Source: Hygrocybe punicea (Eukaryota > Basidiomycota > Agaricomycetes > Agaricales > Hygrophoraceae). From it: a stretch of 64,000 nt of DNA. Each line of letters opens with the position of its first letter. Positions within the stretch are counted from its first letter, which is position 1. Positions 53,456 to 63,431 of the stretch are shown piece by piece. The notes beneath the pieces are model-generated. The model saw nothing but the letters and a program-made list of their open reading frames with translations, was not told the DNA's origin and made no database searches. The stretch spans positions 1,054,001-1,118,000 of the forward strand of contig OY744472.1 of NCBI GenBank assembly GCA_963556145.1, written 5' to 3'. The translations under genes were made by a program, and so were the position numbers.

Positions 53456-55150
53456 GAGTCCCTATAAGGGAATCGTTCTATATGGTGGATTTTTCAACTC
53501 AGGGTCAGACTCTAATTTGCCAAGCCGTGGGAACAATTGTTGCAAAGTGTGGGAACAATTTTGAAGCCCTGTGAATAAATTTGAAACCGTGTGACTGCTG
53601 ACTTTGTAACTGTGAGAATTTGTTCTCTCAAATGAGCAAGAACAATAAGGTCACCAGATCAAAGATGCCAAGTTGGGAAAGGGTAGTCCACTGCTAAGCC
53701 GACTTCATGACAATAATCAAATTCTTTGTTAGTGTAATGTGCACATTATGACATATGAATGAGTTGAAAACCTGTCTGAACAGTACTGAGAGTTCTGTAT
53801 TGTCCAACTAGTATCCCTGCTGTATTCTGAGGAATTGCCAGTGCAATATAGACCGAATGAACCAAATATGATAACTTTGTCTACAGATACATATAATAGC
53901 TATGTACATTGGAATCACAAGGAACAGGTTGATGGTTTAACTGGCCGGTTCATCATTTTTCAGCACAAAGTGTTTTGCAGATGTCCCTACCTGAATTCAG
54001 GGCATTGCAATTGCACAAATAATAGCAGAAATAAAAGTCTCGACAGTTGTTGGATGTGCATTATGTGCCACATTTGACATCCCATATTGAAGCAGAGAAA
54101 GTGCAAGCAGAACTATCAACATTGAGAAACTATGGAGTTCACACATTGGTACCTCAGATGCTGTTTCAATGTATTCATTGAATGGGCTCATAAGGGTGAG
54201 GTGTATAATTTGTTGATGTTTCATCAAAGGACACGAAAATAGTACAATAAATGCAGTCAACTGCATAATGATTCGAGATCAAGACAAAAGGACAAGGAAC
54301 ATAATTAGTTCAAGAGAAGCTCCAATCATGCCAGAACAAACTAATATGATGGGAAAGCAATTATTAAATAGCAAAGCATCATATTTATGACAGGATGGGA
54401 AGAAGTGAAGGTTGGGCCAAGATACAATCCAATAGCAACATAGGCTTCTCAGTACAGCAGTGAATTTCGTTATCAATTTAGATATAAAGGAGTAAATATG
54501 CCTGTTGCACCTGCAGATTTCGTCCAGTTAATATGACACGTCTTTGAACAAAAGGTTATGCATCACATATGAGAAGTAAAGGTAGTTTGATTGAATTTGT
54601 ACAATGAATTGTAATTCAGTTTCATGGACCACAAACTGAACATATTGGACATGTTCGGTGTGTTCAGTCAATGTGTTTGGTCAATATGTTCAGGTTACTA
54701 TTGTCATATGTGATCAGTACACATTGAACATTGGATATAGTTAGCTATCCAGTGGTGATACAAAGAGAATATGCAAACATTAAATCTGGATTATAGGTAG
54801 ATAATGGATTTTCAATAGCTCATTCTCATCTTTTTAGCAAAAAGGCACACCTCTTGCATATTGTGGATCCTCAAATTGCAGAGTCACAGTCTAACAATGA
54901 TTGAAGAATACAATATCTGGACATGTTACATATGTGTCATCAATGCTTGATGCCTGAATCAATAGCCAAATTTCAATTACAGTATATAGAAGACACATTT
55001 CATAGTAAACCGATGTATTCAGAATGGTTCCATGTATCATTGTGATTTACAACTTTCAATAGTTTACAGCCGTTTTACTATGTGATGACAGTAACTGCAC
55101 CTTTTTGAATTAATTGAGAAAATTGGCAGTACTTTTCACTCTACCACGTG
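53456..55150 (+). other. Unrecognised coding-like remnant
   Basis: Scattered plus-strand frames (for example EAEKVQAELSTLRNYGVHTL at about 54095-54150 and LDMLHMCHQCLMPESIAKF at about 54915-54970) suggest an old TE gene. No family recognised. Confidence 0.3.
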
Positions 55151-55157
55151 TTCCTAC

Positions 55158-55680
55158 CCACACCCTAGGGACAACCTAGGGACGGTACTCCCTAGGGACT
55201 CCCTAGGGATGGTAGGGACTCCCTAGGGACTACATTTCATCCAACATGACCTAGGGAGTCCCTAGGGATTCCCTAGGGATTCCATCTGAAAATCCCAATT
55301 TCATCAAATTTTACTCCCTAGGCAGTATTTGTAGTAGTCCCTAGGGACTCCCTAGGGAATCCCTAAAAAACTCGGCTTTTCATAACCTCAATCACTGTTC
55401 AAGTTGTTACCATTTTGTTGTTACAGTTCAATTTAAAGCTTCAAAGCCTTTGATTTGGCTTGTTAGGTCTAGATTTTTATTCAAGTTGTCCCTAGGGACT
55501 CCCTAGGGAATCCCTAAAAAACTTAGCTTTTCTCAATCATTTTGCTTATATCTCACTCACTATTCAAGTTGTTACCATTTTTTTGTTAATGTTCAATTCA
55601 AAGCTTCAAAGCCTTTGATTTGGCTTGTTAGCTCTGAATTTTTATTCAAGTTGTCCCTAGGGAATCCCTAAAAAAACTTG
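55158..55680. repeat. CCCTAGGG word arrays
   Basis: The self-complementary octamer CCCTAGGG, often as GACTCCCTAGGGA or ATCCCTA, recurs more than ten times in three clusters (55158-55375, 55488-55520, 55655-55672). The clusters alternate with near-copies of a segment containing CAAGTTGTTACCATTT and AAAGCTTCAAAGCCTTTG (about 55398-55460 and 55565-55625). Non-coding; boundaries of an element not found. Confidence 0.75.
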
Positions 55681-55914
55681 GCATTTCTTAACCATTTTGC
55701 TGTTATTTGACTCACTCTTTAAGTTGGTTACATCTCAATGTCCTACATCGCTCAATGTAAAGCATGTAAGCCTTTTATTGGGCTTGCTTTATATATTTTC
55801 ACTGATATTGAAGCTAATACAACTTTAAGACTAGAACTAGAATCAGTTGATTTAATGACTATTCAGCTTGATTGCTTATATATATTATAGAGAAAAATGC
55901 CATCGAGTATTCCA

Positions 55915-56541
55915 ATGTTCAGTCATCTCTGTCAATATCAATTCCATAGTCCTCATCCTCATCTATATCTTCGTCTTCATTTTTCTGAGCACCTTTTGAG
56001 TTTTGCTTGTCAATGACATGTTCTGTATGAAGAAACAACATTGCATGTAAAAACCAGTCAAAATTACAAGGAAGCATTCTTTTGAGAATAGGTTCAAATC
56101 CACCCAGCCATGCATTTAGTTGCTCACATGCCTATTAATATCATCAATTTCAATACAAGTTAAAAGAGAAATCATCTAATACTCACTTTGGTATTAAAAG
56201 CACATTTGTAATAAGGTCTTCATTGTCTATCACATTCCACAATAACCAGATTTGGAGCAGATCCATTCAATGGAGCAAGATTGCACCATTTACAACAAAG
56301 ATAGTCCACTGTTCTGTGGTTGACATAATGATAAGAATCCACAATAAATCAGGTAGTTTCCTTCCAGATATTCCAGCTTCCATTGGCAATACTGGTTCTG
56401 AGCAGCATGCAAGCTTTGTCCACACATATGTAGTCTGGTCATGATCCTTTTGTTAGATACACTGATTCCAAAAAACCCCAAAATATTTGTTGGAGATTCT
56501 GATCTTCTTAACAATCTACAAATGTCCAGTACAGTGTTCAA
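55915..56541 (-). pseudogene. Transposase-like C-terminal fragment
   Basis: Minus strand: YYKCAFNTK, then after an intron ACEQLNAWLGGFEPILKRM, NFDWFLHAMLFLHT and an acidic end EDEDIDEDEDYGIDIDRDD (55915-56215). The CEQxNxWLGG..LKRM..FNWFLH pattern is one I associate with C-terminal parts of KDZ-like or related cut-and-paste transposases. The upstream part (56541-56290) is open but not diagnostic. Confidence 0.4.
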
Positions 56542-57642
56542 TGGCTCCTTTGAACACTACCAGTCCTTTGAACACCCTAATATAATTGATTCTGTACTGA
56601 TTTCTACTGCTAAAAAGTGTTCTAATTCTATCAGTGTATCATCTGAACCTATCTGGATATTGATTTTGATTCAGAACCATCAATAAAATTAGAAACTGAA
56701 TAGTCACAAAGCAGAGAGAAATCTGATCACTCCTTTGAACACTAATGTTTTGATCATAAAACATTCAAATATTAACAGATTTCTTTGAAAATTGGTATGA
56801 GAGGTCTTTAAATATATAAGCAACTTTTGGTCAACTCAGATTTTGTTCAAGATAATTGGCTACCTGTGGCATTTCAGGTTAATTTTTTGTGTTCAAAGGA
56901 GCCATTGAATACTGTATGCTTTGATGACCATAACAAGTGACATGGTTATGCCACTGTTCTTGATGGATATCACAAGCCTTTGTCCCAGCAACTTTTGGTT
57001 ATTACAGTCTCGAATACAACATTGAGCATCACCATATCCAGGTATTGTATCCACAATTTCTATTTCTGATGGTTATTACTCACTGTATTATTCTATCAAG
57101 TTCACTGACCCTCCCTCCCTAGCACAATATTGTTTGTTACTCGGATTGTACCCCACAAATTTTTATATGGACTTCTTTCCTCTTCTCTAACCATTTACCT
57201 CAGACAGACTCCTGGGAGTCAAATTAGTCCTCAGACTTGGCTAGGACTTTGCTTGGACTTTGTCTGGACTTTTTTAGTTGCTGTTGTTGTTGCTGCTGTT
57301 GTTGTATTGTGGTTTTCAGTCATATAGTTGTCATTGTCTCAATTCATGTTTCTGTGTTGTCTTTTGTGTTACTGTACTAGTCTTGTGCCTGCAGCAAAAC
57401 CCATAAGTTTATTGTGTCATTCACTATTCATACCTGTAAACTCAAAGATTTATTTATTAGTTAATTCTTGATACTATTACAATATGAAACAATTATATTA
57501 ACAACGCATATCCATTCTCTATCAATATCAATACATGCTTCTTCATCATCACTCTTCTCCATATTTCTTGATTCTTGCCAGTGTTCATCCTCTTTGCACC
57601 CTGTCTTTGAAATAATTCTTCTCTGGGATATTTTCACAAGAC
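56542..57642. other. TE debris, no gene; short GTT/GCT microsatellite
   Basis: AT-rich. A GTT/GCT triplet run lies at about 57277-57310. Nothing else supported. Confidence 0.4.
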
Positions 57643-57835
57643 AACAACATAAATAGTTTCAAAATGTCACTGAATATCTGCTCACAAAAAATTGAAAGAC
57701 TATTCACTAGGTGCTTAAGGATGATTGAAAACAGATGAACTCCAAACCACCTGTCACAGGAGACAGACAAGTATTTTTTGTGATAAAATAATGTGCAAAT
57801 ATCCAGTCACATTTTAAAACTATTTGCTTTATTGT
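57643..57835. mobile_element. Small foldback MITE, about 193 bp
   Basis: AAATAGTTTCAAAATGTCAC (57651-57670) pairs with the complement of GTCACATTTTAAAACTATTT (about 57806-57825). A related sequence, CAAATAGTTTCAAAATGTGA, is at about 61323-61342, so this is a family. Confidence 0.5.
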
Positions 57836-58088
57836 TTTCATTATTGTGTACATGTATTCAGAAAAAGAAAAAGACCCAAATATATAGGATTTCTGGCTGG
57901 ATATCTGTGGATCTTATTGTCAGGCAGATCTTCTGATCTTGAGATAATTCAGGCACAAGCCAGGTCCCGATTATCTGGCAACCAAATAGTCTACAATTCT
58001 GTCCTCACAATAAAAGCCATAGATATTGGTCTAGAAATCCTAAATATTTGAGTCATTTTCTATTTTCTGAATACATGTTCATAATAAT

Positions 58089-58245
58089 TGTAAGGGCGAC
58101 TGTGGGTTTACACAAGGCATCACTCACTGCAGGGTTTCCAAAGGTATTAATATTACTACCTATTATACATTGTAACTAATGAGGAGAGAACTTGTACTAA
58201 CCTGCAGGGTTTCCAAAGTGAAAGAGGTAAAGGAAACCCACGGTT
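58089..58245 (+). repeat. Diverged LTR-like direct repeat, right copy
   Basis: Starts TGTAAGGGC and contains CTGCAGGGTTTCCAAAG twice; counterpart of 50893-51045. The similarity is patchy. Confidence 0.35.
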
Positions 58246-58295
58246 GTGGGAAATATGTATACAAGCGCGCCACTTCGAGAAATGCTGGCGCACGT

Positions 58296-58454
58296 TGGAG
58301 TAGTGGGACCTGGCAGTCACGTGACTGGGTTCCCACAGTTGACCTAGTTAGTAGCCTTCCTGATGTAGTAGAGAGACCCATTCCTATCCTATCCAGTCGA
58401 CTTCCACCTCGAGTCCTGCGTGAGCCCCCGGAGAGGTACCTCGGTACCTCTCCA
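58296..58454 (+). repeat. 5' LTR (159 bp)
   Basis: Contains GTCACGTGAC and CCTCGAGTCC; ends in GGTACCTCGGTACC plus TCTCCA. Confidence 0.9.
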
Positions 58455-58857
58455 ACGTGGTGATGAGAGTGTTCTTCGACTCCACGCCTCTCTCTTTTTT
58501 CTCTCGGGTTCCCACTCCTTACGACTTTCTCGCGAGACGACCTTTTTTCGGCCTCAGCTGCGCAACCGCGCATTTTCTCTTCACTCACGGCCGTACAACA
58601 CTCAAATTACCCCCCGGTGCACATGTTCAACCCAATAGGGCCCCGCGTCGCCCCCCGTTGACCCAAAAAACACGCCCGCGACCCTTCTCAGCACCCAAGC
58701 GGCAGGCCACGTCACTTTTTTCGACCCCCCGAATTTGCACTTTCTTTAGACCCAGCCATGTCCAGACAACCCCCCGCAACTTCGTTCGACGTTCCGGAGC
58801 CCCGCGTTCCCCATCAGGATCCCACGTAGCCCGCTACTGCGAGTTTAGGACAACCCA

Positions 58858-59517
58858 ATGAAAATCGCAGCGCCGCCGCACGGACCCCGTTTTCTCGTCA
58901 CCCCCACCCCTACACGGACCCATTCGACTCCCCGCACACTCGTCCCACCGGCCAGGACCCCCCATTCCCCTCCATTGTGCCAAACGAACCCCCACCATCG
59001 TTTTCGGACACCCGAGCCACGCGCCACGTCACCTCGCGCGGCCCCGTTCTGCCAGCACAACCGGCCCCAGACCAGCTCACCAAACTCGCGGCCCACCCCC
59101 CAGAGCACCCTGCGTCTCGCTAACGCCCCGAACGAGCCCCCACCGCCGTTTTTGGTCACACCACAGATTCGTCGCGCCCCCCCGCCGGACCCCAGTTCTT
59201 CCGTGTACCCCAGCCCCACACGGACCCATACGACCTCCCGTGCCCTCGTTCCACCGGCCAGGACCCCCGTTCCCTTTCGTCGCACCAAACGAACCCCCGC
59301 CGTCACCTCCAGACACCCCAGCCCCGCGCCACGTCACCACCGCGCGGCTCCGTTCTGCCAACGTAGCCAGCCCCGGGTCGACTCACGACACCCGCGGCCC
59401 ACCCATTCACCATCCCGGAGCACCCCACCTCCCTCCAATACCGCGAGTGGACTGTGCCCGCCGTTCCCAGACCCCCACCGCGTTCTGCCACGTCACAACC
59501 CCCCAGCCAGTTCCTAA
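58858..59517 (+). CDS. Proline-rich ORF inside the LTR element
   Basis: 219 codons, rich in Pro, Thr and Arg, made of diverged repeats spaced about 150 bp (CAAACGAACCCCC at about 58982, 59131 and 59287). No known domain. An overlapping frame (59240-59776) shows the same composition, so coding status is doubtful. Confidence 0.3.
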   Translation: MKIAAPPHGPRFLVTPTPTRTHSTPRTLVPPARTPHSPPLCQTNPHHRFRTPEPRATSPRAAPFCQHNRPQTSSPNSRPTPQSTLRLANAPNEPPPPFLVTPQIRRAPPPDPSSSVYPSPTRTHTTSRALVPPARTPVPFRRTKRTPAVTSRHPSPAPRHHRAAPFCQRSQPRVDSRHPRPTHSPSRSTPPPSNTASGLCPPFPDPHRVLPRHNPPASS

Positions 59518-60124
59518 CACCATACCTGGCCCCGCGAACCCTTGTTCAGCTCCCTGCGGCATCGTTCTCGACCTGGACGAGCCACCCCGATCTCTTTGCG
59601 TGATACGCCAACCCCCTCCGCGTCGGGATACCATGCCCTTGTTAAGTACAACCCTATGCCCCGTCAGTATTATAGCTTTTATTATAGCCTCGTCCCCCGT
59701 TCCCCCGATACTGGATGTCAATCACAGTCTACCTACACGCCGTCACTACACTACGTTCACGCACCCGTTTACCTGATCTCCGCCAATACAGTTATATTTT
59801 GGACCACCTGAACCTTCACACTGCGCTAAGTACTTGCTAGGACGATTCGAGGGATCTTTGGCCTTGCGTTGTGAGCCCGAACCCTTGCGAGGGAGGCATT
59901 TGAAGAGTATTGAGTTTGAGGAGAGTCTTGTATAGTCTGGTCATCTACCGCCCCCTGCGCGAGGACGACTTCCCGCTTCACGATATAAGGCCCCGGCCTT
60001 GATTCGAGGCATTCTGAGGGACTGGGAGTTGTGGCTTTAGAGTTTTTTGGTCAGTTTCGTTTGTTTTGTGTTCTTTTCTGTAGCAGTTGGCGACGAGGGC
60101 GTCGCCATGAGGAAAAGGGGCACT

Positions 60125-60283
60125 TGGAGTAGTGGGACCTGGCAGTCACGTGACTGGGTTCCCACGGTTGACCTAGTTAGTAGCCTTCCTGATGTAGTAG
60201 AGAGACCCATTCCTATCCTATCCAGTCGACTTCCACCTCGAGTCCTGCGTGAGCCCCCGGAGAGGTACCTCGGTACCTCTCCA
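60125..60283 (+). repeat. 3' LTR (159 bp)
   Basis: One base differs from the 5' LTR (CCCACAGTT against CCCACGGTT). Preceded by a polypurine tract. Confidence 0.9.
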
Positions 60284-60441
60284 ACGTGCATGTGACTTAT
60301 TATACTGACTACATTCTGGTGTTTGTATTCTAGGAGAGTAAGAGTGAACTAAGTAAACTAAGTAAACTAATATAGAGCATTGGTAGAATATAAAATATAA
60401 ACTGAGAGTGTCCCCTGACAATAATGAAAACAATAAAGGCA

Positions 60442-61220
60442 TAGTGATGGTACAGTTCAGTTCTGAACCTGGGTTCGAACCTGAACCTACACGAACCGAA
60501 CCTTAGGTTCAGTCATGGATGGAATCTTGTGAACCAGGTTTGAACTGGTTCGAACCTGAACCTAATCTTTCACATATTAGTCTAATTTCTGCTGAGTAGA
60601 GACTTAGTTTTGGTCCAACTATTTACTGACTTGAAATTTCAGCACCATTAATAACAGAATCTAGATTAGTTAGAGTTTATACAGTTGCAATTAGTGCTTC
60701 TGTAACAGAAATATTTGCAAACTTCAATATATTTTAAAATGTAAAGTTGAAATTCAGCCTAGGATGCCATGTTGTGTGATTCAGTTATACTGATTGCAAG
60801 GTCTTTCCTTCCTGTTAAAATACTGCAAAACATTTGCAATAACCATCTGAACAGTTGTCCAGGATATTTCATACTTACTGTGCTTCAAACACATCTAACA
60901 CAAGATTCTATTGATTCATTCACAGTGAACATGGACACAGGACATGTAATTGAAGAGTCAAACCATTAGCACAATAACAATGTAGAGTGGTAGGAAATAA
61001 AGGAAAAATTTGGATTGAGAAAATTGATTAGCTAGTATACTTGTATTTTCACAGGTTCAGTTCAGGTTCAGCCTGGCCTGAACCTGAACTGAACCTATCT
61101 GAACCTGAACCAAAGGTTCAGTTCAAGGTTCAGCATATGAGCTGAACCGAACCTCAGGTTCAGTTCAAGGTTCAGATTTTTTTGGCCTGCACCGAACTGA
61201 ACTGAACCTGACCATCACTA
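60442..61220. mobile_element. hAT-type MITE (GGTTCAGTTCAG words), 779 bp
   Basis: The ends are TAGTGATGGTACAGTTCAG and CTGAACCTGACCATCACTA. The flanks TAAAGGCA (60434-60441) and TAAAGGCC (61221-61228) match in 7 of 8 positions. Subterminal GTTCAG/CTGAACC words at both ends; AT-rich non-coding centre. Confidence 0.8.
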
Positions 61221-61480
61221 TAAAGGCCTAAATAATTGTAATTTCTGTATGCACTATTTTCTGTATGAATACCACTTTTAGATAATATTATTTTCTGCAA
61301 TATGTTCACAAGTGAGATAACACAAATAGTTTCAAAATGTGATTAGATATCTGCATATCTGCATATTATTTGATCACAAAAATTCCTCATCCATATCCTG
61401 TGTCTCCAAAATGTGATAACAAATAAAATTAAATGCTATTTACAGGTCATAACTACATTAATGTAATAAAGAGGCAGAGG

Positions 61481-62722
61481 TAGTGATGGGGAAGTTCAGT
61501 TCGGTCCGGTTTTCGGCCTTTTTGCCCCAAACCGAAACTGAACAGTTTGGTTCCTACCAAAAAATCCCAAACCGAAACCGAAACTGATGTAAACGGTTTA
61601 CGTTGGTTTGGTTTCGGTCCAGACGCGGTCTGAACTGCGAACCGCGTGGGCTGGGGGCCCTCCCTCCCATCTGACCTCGCAAGAGCGCTGCACACATCAA
61701 TCAATGTGGCTAGCCTCATTACGAGGTGGGATTGGGGGTTGGTGGGCTGCACGCCCCTGTCCTAGTGAAACACACGCGTCGAATGCGTGTGTTCTGCCTT
61801 GGCTGTTGTCGATTGGGTGTGGTGGTGGTGGTGGTGGTGATGCCCTGACGCGTCAGACGCGTTGTGCACGTGACGACGGGCGTATTGGCCCCACGTTGGT
61901 CCTGCGTTGGTTGTTTTCGGCGAGCGCGTGGTGGTGGCGTACGGGCCTCTCCGCGTGGGTGTCCCGACGTGTCATGCATGTTGTACACGCGCGGCAGGCG
62001 GGTTGACCCCGCGTTGGCCGCATTGGTGTTGCATGGTGGTGGTGGTGTTGTGCCGCATTCCATTATATACAAATAAAATCAATAAAAGAAAGAATGAAAA
62101 TAACATACCACGAAGGAGCGGGGGTGGATGCACCACCCCCCGCCGCTCGTTCCACCTCTCTGACTCCCACTCCACCCTGTTCACGTTCATTTGCGTGCGC
62201 GCGTGTCTTGGACACGTTGTTGTTGGCGTCCGACGTGGCGGTCCTGGTGGTTGCGGCCGTCGTGGTGGCAATCGTCGTCATCGTCGTAGTGGTGGTGGCC
62301 GTGGCCGTGGTGGTAGTGGTGGTGATGGCTGTGGTGGCCGTTGACTGTAACTTGCTACTGTTAGTGTCGAATAAAAAAAATGAAAAAATAAACAAAGCAT
62401 AGGTGGGCAGTAGGGAGTACCCTGCCATGTTTGGTCCACCTCGGGTGCTCCGTCGTCCTCGTTTGGTGTACGTTGTGGGCATTCTTGGTGGTTGCAGAAG
62501 TGTCTTGGTGACTTTGGAAGTCAGCCAAGTGGCCGACTTGCGAATATCGGTTTGCGGTTCAAACTCAGTTTGAAACCTTTTCGGCCTGCGGCCAAATCTC
62601 CAAACCAGAGACCGAACTGTTCGGTCTCAGCCGAAATTTCCCAAACTGAAACCGAAACTGGCGGTTTCAGTTCGGTCTAAACCGGGTTTGGGTCGGTCTG
62701 AGACCGAACTTCCCCAACACTA
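61481..62722. mobile_element. Large hAT-type MITE (GGTTTCGG words), 1,242 bp
   Basis: The ends are TAGTGATGGGGAAGTTCAG and GAACTTCCCCAACACTA, with an exact 8-bp TSD GGCAGAGG (61473-61480 and 62723-62730). Subterminal zones hold GGTTTCGGT/ACCGAAACC words. The core has GGT triplet arrays (about 61815-62340) split by an AT-rich intron-like stretch. On the minus strand GGGASTPAPS lies next to a GTATGT donor (about 62110-62150). Confidence 0.88.
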
Positions 62723-62726
62723 GGCA

Positions 62727-63150
62727 GAGGAAAAGGGGGGAGTGGAAGGGAGTGAAAATGGAAGGACATAAAGGGAAGGGAAGAGAGGTGGAGTTAGCCA
62801 ACAGAGGGAGGAGGAAGGGGAGAGAGAGAATTAGGAGACAGGGAAGAGGGGTCAAGAGTAGAGGGAAAGAATGGGGGGGGGAAGAATGGGGGAGGGGGAG
62901 GGTGAATGGAAGGGAGGAGGAGGAGGAGGGACAATACTCACCACTGCTGCCGTTGCTGCTGCTGCAGCGTCCCCGTTGCTGCTGTTGCTGCTGCCGTTGG
63001 CATTGTTGCCACTGCTGCTATTGCCACCATTGTTGCTGCTGTGGCGCTGCTGCCATTGCCGTCGTTGCTGTTGCCGTGGCTGTTGCCGTTGCTGCTGCTG
63101 CTGCTGTTGCTGCTGCAATCGCGTTGCTGCTGTTGCTGCCACTGTTGCGT

Positions 63151-63184
<34 letters not shown>

Positions 63185-63430
63185 ACCGTTGCTGCTGCTG
63201 CCGTGGTGCTGCCGCCTGGGTGTCACCTTGTACCTCACCGTGGCTTGGCCTGTAAGTGTGGGGTGAGTTAGTAAATAAAAGACAGGAAAAAAAGAGAAAA
63301 AAACTTGCCTAGGCAGCGAGGGTGGGCGCACCACTCCCCGCTGCATCCTTTCTTTGTTACCATTCCTGCCACCTTGCTTGTCCCTGTCATCCACCTTGGC
63401 CCCATTTCTGTGCTTGTGGATGTGGTCCCG
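62727..63430. repeat. Purine tract and CTG/GTT triplet region with conserved exon-like motif
   Basis: About 200 bp of nearly pure purine (62727-62930) is followed by a GCTGCTGTT triplet array (62940-63225). An AT-rich intron-like stretch follows, and on the minus strand the motif GVVRPPSLPRQ (about 63310-63342). The layout matches the cores of the three large hAT-type MITEs, so this may be part of a fourth one whose right end was lost or displaced by the LTR element at 63432. Confidence 0.55.
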
Positions 63431-63431
63431 T

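Larger units (their letters stand above)
58296..60283 (+). mobile_element. Complete small non-autonomous LTR retroelement (TRIM/LARD-like), 1,988 bp
   Basis: 159-bp LTRs at 58296-58454 and 60125-60283 differ at one position by eye. They start TGGAGTAGTGGGACC and end GGTACCTCTCCA (TG...CA). A TSD ACGT is at 58292-58295 and 60284-60287. A TGGTGATGAGAGTG that could be the primer-binding site follows 3 bp after the left LTR. A polypurine tract GAGGAAAAGGGG (60109-60120) precedes the right LTR. The inside is CpG-rich with Pro-rich frames; there is no gag-pol, so it must be mobilised in trans. A second copy starts at 63432. Confidence 0.88.

Noticed and set aside
61719..62344. Thr/Pro- and Val/Gly-rich ORFs on both strands
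   Set aside because: Triplet-array artefacts in the MITE at 61481-62722.
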